The notes under the pieces are model-generated. The model ran no database searches and was not told the DNA's origin. It saw only the letters and a program-made list of their open reading frames with translations. A stretch of DNA of 6,563 bases from Bacteroidota bacterium (GTDB lineage Bacteria > Bacteroidota > Bacteroidia > Chitinophagales > UBA2359): the NCBI GenBank assembly GCA_020629895.1, contig JAHDCM010000093.1, positions 2,256-8,818 of the forward strand. Direction: 5' to 3'. The position numbers were made by a program, and so were the translations under genes. Numbering within the stretch: position 1 is the stretch's first letter; each line of letters opens with the position of its first letter. Shown one piece after another: positions 4,519-6,563 of this stretch.

Positions 4519-6563
4519 ATGACATCTTCTAATAAGTACCAACTGTCTCTATATGCCTATCTTGCCCCCATTTTCATATTCCTGCTATTACCCCAGTTCC
4601 TTGTTGCTCAAACCACCCACACTATCAGTGGACACGTTACTGACAAAGGAAGTGGCGAATCACTAATAGGGGCTTATGTGTACGATAAAGATAATAAGTC
4701 GCGCGGCACGTCTACCAATGTATATGGCTTTTACTCCATTACAGTCGAAGAAGGCCAACAAGAAATAGAAGCTTCTTTTATTGGTTATAATGCCCTCCAA
4801 ATTACCTTTGATGTTACCAATGATACAACCATCAATTTTACACTCGAACCTGGTTCTATTGTACTAGAAGATGAGGTGGTCATCTCGGCCGAACGCCTCG
4901 ACGAAAACGTAGAAAGTACCGATATGGGGAAAGTCGATTTATCGGTCGAGAAAATCAAATCTATACCTGCCTTAATGGGAGAAGTAGATGTGATAAGAGC
5001 GATTCAGTTATTACCAGGAGTAATGTCTTCAGGCGAACTCAATTCAGGCTTATATGTGCGAGGGGGAGGACCTGATCAAAACCTCATCCTGCTTGACGAA
5101 GCAGTTGTATATAATACAGGGCATTTATTCGGATTTTTCTCTGTATTTAATGCTGATGCACTTAGTAATACCACCCTACACAAAGGTAGTATGCCCGCCC
5201 AATATGGAGGACGCCTTTCCTCGGTATTAGATGTTACCATGAAAGAAGGGAATTATAACCAATATAAAGTCAATGGAGGAATCGGGCTTATTTCTTCACG
5301 CCTAACCCTACAAGGGCCCATTCAAAAAGAAAAAAGCTCTTTCCTTATCGCAGGACGACGTACTTATGCCGATATTTTAGCCCGTCCTTTTTTAAAAGGA
5401 ACCGACTTTGAAGGAAATGGTTACTATTTCTACGATCTCAACCTCAAAGCCAATTACCGCTTCTCTGATAAAGATCGCCTATTTCTTAGCGGTTACTTCG
5501 GAAAAGATGTATTCAATTTCAAATCAACGGATGGATTTAATCTCAAAATGCCCTGGGGAAATGCTACCGCCACACTTCGCTGGAACCATCTGTTTAGCAA
5601 CAAATTGTTTATGAATGCCTCGGCTATTTACAATACCTACGATTTTGAAGTAGATGCGAGCTTTGGCGACTTAAATTCTCGTTTCTTCTCTGGAGTACGC
5701 GACTATAATTTCAAACTTGATTTTGATCTCTTTGCCAATGCCGCACACCATATAAAGTTTGGAGCCAATTACACTTATCACACGTTTACGCCCTATTCGG
5801 TACAAGCAACAGTAGGAGATACAGAATTGTCTACTAGTGATCTCACCAAAGAAAATGCACACGAAGCCGCCATTTATATCCAAGACGAAATTACTTTCAC
5901 TGATCGACTAAAAATGAATGTCGGATTACGTGCTTCTGCTTATCAACAAGTCGGGCCGTTCTTGTCTCCCGTTTTCAATGAAAATGGACTGCCAACCGAC
6001 TCCGTGCGATATGATCGTGGGGAACCAATCGTCACCTACGGAGGACTTGAACCACGATTAGCCCTGCGTTATGCCATATCAGATCAAGCATCACTAAAAG
6101 CAGGATTAACTTTTACCAATCAATACATCCACCTGGTAGCCAACTCAACATCCACGCTTCCTACCGATTTGTGGGTGCCGAGTACTCAACGTACCAAACC
6201 TCAAAAAGGTATTCAGTACTCACTTGGTTACTTCCAAAACTTCCTTGACAATGAGTACGAAGCATCCGTAGAAGTGTACTATAAAGACCTCAAAAATCAA
6301 ATTGAATTCTCCGAATTTTACGTACCCGAACTCAATGAACCCGTAGAAAATAGCTTCGTTTATGGAGAAGGTTATTCCTATGGAATCGAACTATTTCTCA
6401 AAAAGCGAATGGGTAAATTCAACGGATGGATCGGCTACACCCTCTCCAAAACCGAACGCCTATTCCCTGACATCAACAATGGCATCGCCTTTCCCGCCAA
6501 ATACGACCGACGACACGATCTCTCCATTGTTGCTTCCTACAAACTAAGCAAAAGATGGAGCCT
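4519..6563 (+). CDS. TonB-dependent outer-membrane receptor with carboxypeptidase-regulatory-like domain, C-terminus cut by window edge
   Basis: Outer-membrane beta-barrel that takes up a large substrate using energy from TonB-ExbBD. The window holds 681 codons; the barrel continues past the right edge. Residues 1-30 are a signal peptide, with a hydrophobic stretch at 13-30 and cleavage near LVA before Gln31. Residues about 35-110 are a CarboxypepD_reg-like beta-sandwich (HTISGHVTDKGSGESLIGAY, GFYSITVEEG). DEVVISAER near 118-126 resembles a TonB-box region. The plug spans about 140-245, with IRAIQLLPGVMSSGE, LYVRGGGPDQNLILLDEAVV and PAQYGGRLSSVLDV. The rest is alternating aromatic/polar beta-strand sequence. 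There is no STN signalling domain ahead of the plug, so sigma/anti-sigma control is not suggested. The ATG is the first after an in-frame TAA three codons upstream. The substrate is unknown, and no SusD-like gene is visible; one could lie downstream, as could the DUF4249 lipoprotein often paired with such receptors. Confidence 0.93.
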   Translation, partial: MTSSNKYQLSLYAYLAPIFIFLLLPQFLVAQTTHTISGHVTDKGSGESLIGAYVYDKDNKSRGTSTNVYGFYSITVEEGQQEIEASFIGYNALQITFDVTNDTTINFTLEPGSIVLEDEVVISAERLDENVESTDMGKVDLSVEKIKSIPALMGEVDVIRAIQLLPGVMSSGELNSGLYVRGGGPDQNLILLDEAVVYNTGHLFGFFSVFNADALSNTTLHKGSMPAQYGGRLSSVLDVTMKEGNYNQYKVNGGIGLISSRLTLQGPIQKEKSSFLIAGRRTYADILARPFLKGTDFEGNGYYFYDLNLKANYRFSDKDRLFLSGYFGKDVFNFKSTDGFNLKMPWGNATATLRWNHLFSNKLFMNASAIYNTYDFEVDASFGDLNSRFFSGVRDYNFKLDFDLFANAAHHIKFGANYTYHTFTPYSVQATVGDTELSTSDLTKENAHEAAIYIQDEITFTDRLKMNVGLRASAYQQVGPFLSPVFNENGLPTDSVRYDRGEPIVTYGGLEPRLALRYAISDQASLKAGLTFTNQYIHLVANSTSTLPTDLWVPSTQRTKPQKGIQYSLGYFQNFLDNEYEASVEVYYKDLKNQIEFSEFYVPELNEPVENSFVYGEGYSYGIELFLKKRMGKFNGWIGYTLSKTERLFPDINNGIAFPAKYDRRHDLSIVASYKLSKRWS

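Overview
This window looks like a piece of a Bacteroidota chromosome. Two features point there: a secreted protein ending in a type IX secretion (T9SS) sorting domain, and a TonB-dependent receptor with an N-terminal carboxypeptidase-regulatory-like domain. Start codons lack clear Shine-Dalgarno sequences, and the two best promoter candidates match the Bacteroidota -7 element TAnnTTTG. A marine Saprospiria-type lineage is possible, but the sequence alone does not prove it.

Layout, left to right. (1) Positions 1-1199, minus strand: a nearly complete thiolase (acyl-CoA acetyltransferase) with its catalytic Cys/His/Cys set intact; its last few codons lie beyond the left edge. (2) 1200-1645: a divergent intergenic region of about 445 bp holding several small hairpins and a striking 76-nt, GC-rich quasi-palindrome (36-4-36). 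(3) 1646-3241, plus: a 531-residue secreted T9SS cargo protein built from about twelve degenerate 30-31-residue YD-like repeats. (4) 3242-3522: a leader region with a Bacteroidota-type promoter candidate and two adjacent hairpins. (5) 3523-4026, plus: a small HNH-AP2 protein whose HNH core has lost its central Asn-His pair. (6) 4027-4518: about 490 bp with no credible gene, containing recurring CATAAG/CTTATG words, a 9-bp inverted repeat and a promoter candidate. (7) 4519 to the right edge, plus: the first 681 codons of a TonB-dependent outer-membrane receptor.

Nothing ties the four genes into one operon or pathway. The thiolase is metabolic (fatty-acid beta-oxidation or related CoA chemistry) and divergently transcribed. 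The cargo protein and the receptor are separate envelope functions. The HNH-AP2 gene looks like a mobile-element-derived insert between them. No known defence system, CRISPR array, tRNA or rRNA is visible. The items most worth a second look are the HNH-AP2 protein with its structured leader, the 31-residue repeat array, and the 76-nt quasi-palindrome.
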